From positions 14,799-78,798 of the forward strand of contig JAEYQM010000061.1 of the NCBI GenBank assembly GCA_023410025.1: a stretch of 64,000 nt of DNA, given 5' to 3'. The position numbers and the translations under genes are program-made. Positions 61,845-64,000 of this stretch are shown here, one piece after another. The stretch's first letter is position 1; each line of letters begins with the position of its first letter. The stretch comes from Bacillota bacterium. GTDB taxonomy: Bacteria; Bacillota_I; Bacilli_A; ML615J-28; CAG-698. Under the pieces are notes generated by a model. That model was not told where the DNA came from and did no database searches. It worked only from the letters and a program-made list of their open reading frames with translations.

Positions 61845-61873
61845 TTGCAATAATTACAAAAAGGTGTTAAAAT
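61845..61873 (+). promoter_or_regulatory. Promoter of the GLUG-repeat protein gene
   Basis: -35 TTGCAA (61845-61850), 17-bp spacer, extended -10 TGTTAAAAT (61865-61873). An ATACTCA half-site lies at 61824-61830, echoing the shared operator half-site, but the second half is not conserved. Confidence 0.6.
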
Positions 61874-61935
61874 ATATAAAAAGTGCATATTAAAAAAAAT
61901 TATTGATATATATATTTATAACGGGGGAAATATAA

Positions 61936-64000
61936 ATGTTTATAAGAACTAATAAACGAACGTTATTTTATTTTTTTGCATTATTTTATGTTGTGCTTTT
62001 TACAGTTACAATAATTAAAATTTGTGAAAACAACAATAAAAATTCTTTGATTGAAAGCCAAAATCTACAATTCAATAATGAGATAAATTTTAAAGATACT
62101 AATAATAGTAATTTTTTTGACGCGCAAACACATAGTCAAAAAGTTAATCTTAATAGTATCTTTTCTTTAACCTATGATCCATTCCCACAATCTGGTTTAG
62201 GAGATACAGTTAACAACCCATATATTATATCTACAGCCGAGGATATGAAGAAACTATCAGATCTTGTTAATGATAGTAACAACAATTTTTCTGGTAAATT
62301 TATTAAGGTTGCTGACGGAATAAGTGAAATAAACTTAGTAGGTATAGATTTTAGACCAATTGGTATAGTAAAATCATTTAATGGTTTTTTTGATGGTAAT
62401 CATACAAAGTTTGTTGTTGATATATCATTAACAAGTAATTATGTTGGATTATTTGGTACAGTTACAAATGGAACAATCCAAAATCTTTCTGTAAGTGGAA
62501 ATATTAAAGGTACAAGTTATGTTGGAGGAATTGCTGGAAATGTAACTGGTACATCAAATATTAGTGGAGTTTATAATCAAGCTAACGTTACTGGTACTAG
62601 TAGCTATATAGGTGGAATAGTTGGTAGATTTACTCCATCAAATACTAGTTATATTTCAGAAAGTTATAATACAGGTAATATAACGGGCGCAGGATATGTA
62701 GGTGGAATTGCTGGTCAAATCGAAAATGGAAAGGCTCAATATACATATAACACTGGAACTATTATAAATACTAGTAGCTATACTGGTGGTCTTGTAGGTT
62801 ATTTAAACAGCGGTACATTACAAAATTCATATAGTGTCGGTTATGTATATGGAACAACTTCATATAATGGTGGAGTAGTTGGCCGAGTTAATAGCAGTAC
62901 GGTAAATAATTCACATTATAATAAAACAGCAATATTAAATAGCCCTGCTATAGCAGGAAAAACTGTCCCAACATCAATAACAGGTGGAGGATCAACTTCA
63001 ACTAGTTATGCTCTAGAACATGGTGATATGATTGGTACCTATGCCAAGAAGATAGGAATGTCTGGATTTGATAATGGTACATGGGTAGCTTTAGATAGTA
63101 ATGGATTTAACGCATATAATTTACAACTTTCTGTATTCGCAAACAATTCAAAGACGACAGCTGAGTCTAAAAATTCAGTAACAACAACTGTATTTGCTGG
63201 TAGTGGAACACAAATTGATCCATATCAAATATGTAATGGTCAAGATATGGTTAATCTTTCATTAATTGTATCAATGGGATTTAACACAAGTAATACTTAT
63301 TATAAAGCAGTAGCTCCATTATCTTACTCAATTGATTTAGTAAATATACCTTCAGGATCTTTTAGTCCAATAGGTAGTATTACTAATCCATTTAAAGGAA
63401 ACTTTGATGGAAATGGAGTTAACTTTGTAGTTAACTTAGTTGAAGGTGATTATGTTGGATTATTTGGTTATGCAACTGGTGGAAGTATTAAAAATGTTTC
63501 TGTTAGTGGACAAATAAGAGGGTCTAACTATATAGGTGGAATTGTAGGATATACTGATGGTTTAGTAAGCGATGTATATTCAAGTGCTACAATTAATGGT
63601 AATAGTAATATTGGTGGCGTGATTGGTAAACTTGGTGGAAGTGGAAAACTAGAGTATGCTTACAATACTGGAACAATTAATACAACAGGATCAAACATTG
63701 GTGGGGTTGTTGGTACTAATGAAGGAACTGTTTTAGAAGTATATAGCCGTAGTTTAGTTGCTGGATCATCATATGTAGGTGGAGTAATTGGTTATGAAGT
63801 AAGTGGAACTTCATCAAGTGGATATTACGATAAATCAATTCTGAAATCATTATCAGCTTATGGAAACAAAGAAGATAATGATGAAGTAAAAGGATTATTA
63901 ACAGAATATATAACAGGACCAAATGTAATAGCAGATAACAATATGTTATTTGTAAGTAGCAAATGGTATTTAGAGAACTCACAAATTTATAATGGAGTAT
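61936..64000 (+). CDS. GLUG-repeat surface protein (3' end beyond window)
   Basis: An open frame from the ATG at 61936 (ribosome binding site GGGGGAA) to the window end, at least 688 residues. The N-terminus has a long hydrophobic segment (FYFFALFYVVLFTVTIIKI) that serves as signal or anchor. Two similar modules follow. Each begins with a segment of the type NPYIISTAEDMKKLS / DPYQICNGQDMVNLS, then FNGFFDGNHTKFVVDI / FKGNFDGNGVNFVVNL, and continues with GLUG-type repeats (YVGGIAGNVTGTSN, YIGGIVGRF, YTGGLVGYLNSG, NIGGVVGTNEG). GLUG proteins are bacterial adhesins or surface proteins. Its ribosome binding site and promoter are clear; the C-terminal anchor is outside the window. Confidence 0.85.
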   Translation, partial: MFIRTNKRTLFYFFALFYVVLFTVTIIKICENNNKNSLIESQNLQFNNEINFKDTNNSNFFDAQTHSQKVNLNSIFSLTYDPFPQSGLGDTVNNPYIISTAEDMKKLSDLVNDSNNNFSGKFIKVADGISEINLVGIDFRPIGIVKSFNGFFDGNHTKFVVDISLTSNYVGLFGTVTNGTIQNLSVSGNIKGTSYVGGIAGNVTGTSNISGVYNQANVTGTSSYIGGIVGRFTPSNTSYISESYNTGNITGAGYVGGIAGQIENGKAQYTYNTGTIINTSSYTGGLVGYLNSGTLQNSYSVGYVYGTTSYNGGVVGRVNSSTVNNSHYNKTAILNSPAIAGKTVPTSITGGGSTSTSYALEHGDMIGTYAKKIGMSGFDNGTWVALDSNGFNAYNLQLSVFANNSKTTAESKNSVTTTVFAGSGTQIDPYQICNGQDMVNLSLIVSMGFNTSNTYYKAVAPLSYSIDLVNIPSGSFSPIGSITNPFKGNFDGNGVNFVVNLVEGDYVGLFGYATGGSIKNVSVSGQIRGSNYIGGIVGYTDGLVSDVYSSATINGNSNIGGVIGKLGGSGKLEYAYNTGTINTTGSNIGGVVGTNEGTVLEVYSRSLVAGSSYVGGVIGYEVSGTSSSGYYDKSILKSLSAYGNKEDNDEVKGLLTEYITGPNVIADNNMLFVSSKWYLENSQIYNGV

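Noticed and set aside
62500..63800. Possible tandem DNA repeat or CRISPR-like array
   Set aside because: The repetition reflects degenerate GLUG protein repeats (xxGGIxGxx) in one open reading frame; there are no identical repeats with regular spacers.
1..64000. tRNA or rRNA genes in intergenic gaps
   Set aside because: All gaps were read for the TTCRANNC/cloverleaf pattern and rRNA-like sequence, and none was recognised.

Overview
This 64 kb window is AT-rich, densely packed bacterial chromosome, most plausibly from a deep-branching, free-living relative of the Mollicutes/Bacilli (Izemoplasma- or Acholeplasma-like). Gene order (trmFO-xerC, rpsB-tsf-pyrH-frr-uppS-cdsA-dxr-rseP-proS), AGGAGG-type ribosome binding sites, a T-box, a yybP-ykoY riboswitch and CcpA-like cre sites are all Bacillota traits. 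TGA is used as a stop (CPBP protease, xerC, uppS, nagA), so the Mycoplasma/Spiroplasma code does not apply. The MEP isoprenoid genes dxr, ispD and ispF are present. This lineage assignment is inference; no 16S rRNA gene is in the window. Many promoters have an extended -10 of the form TGnTATAAT.

Layout. 1-7.0 kb: T-box-controlled thrS with a CPBP membrane protease and a TPR protein, a LysM protein, then trmFO-xerC-dut. 7.1-17.2 kb: a translation, membrane and isoprenoid run, rpsB-tsf, pyrH-frr, uppS-cdsA-dxr-rseP-proS (the ProRS lacks its editing domain), then nagA. 17.2-25.6 kb: a secreted GHL10-type glycosidase, a patatin, hflX and a MATE pump on the minus strand, then a small membrane protein with DUF3137 and LemA.

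25.6-28.4 kb is the most unusual region. A 52-residue exported Gly/Pro-rich peptide lies 34 bp upstream of an HTH+TPR regulator, followed by a polytopic membrane protein. This looks like an RNPP-type peptide-pheromone/receptor locus. Its promoter carries a 21-bp element (20/21 identical) that recurs at exactly the same promoter position 26 kb away, in front of a 1331-residue soluble hybrid histidine kinase. The two loci may form one regulon.

28.4-49.3 kb: a YczE-like membrane protein; zwf-gnd (minus strand); a Clp-like ATPase with a degenerate second AAA+ module; a SpoIID-like lipoprotein; a 1383-residue DUF4011-type SF1 helicase-like protein coupled to an ankyrin protein and the c-di-AMP synthase cdaA; ald; an mgsA-PAS/GGDEF-5-FCL-ispD-ispF operon; and a Mn riboswitch controlling a P-type cation ATPase. 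49.3-64 kb: pncB, an acyltransferase-like protein, the hybrid kinase, an M29 aminopeptidase, a GH18 lipoprotein with a cre-like site, a YebC regulator, an anchored Ig-like repeat protein, and a GLUG-repeat surface protein that runs off the window end.

No tRNA, rRNA, CRISPR array, insertion sequence or prophage was recognised. No gene-free stretch exceeds 300 bases.
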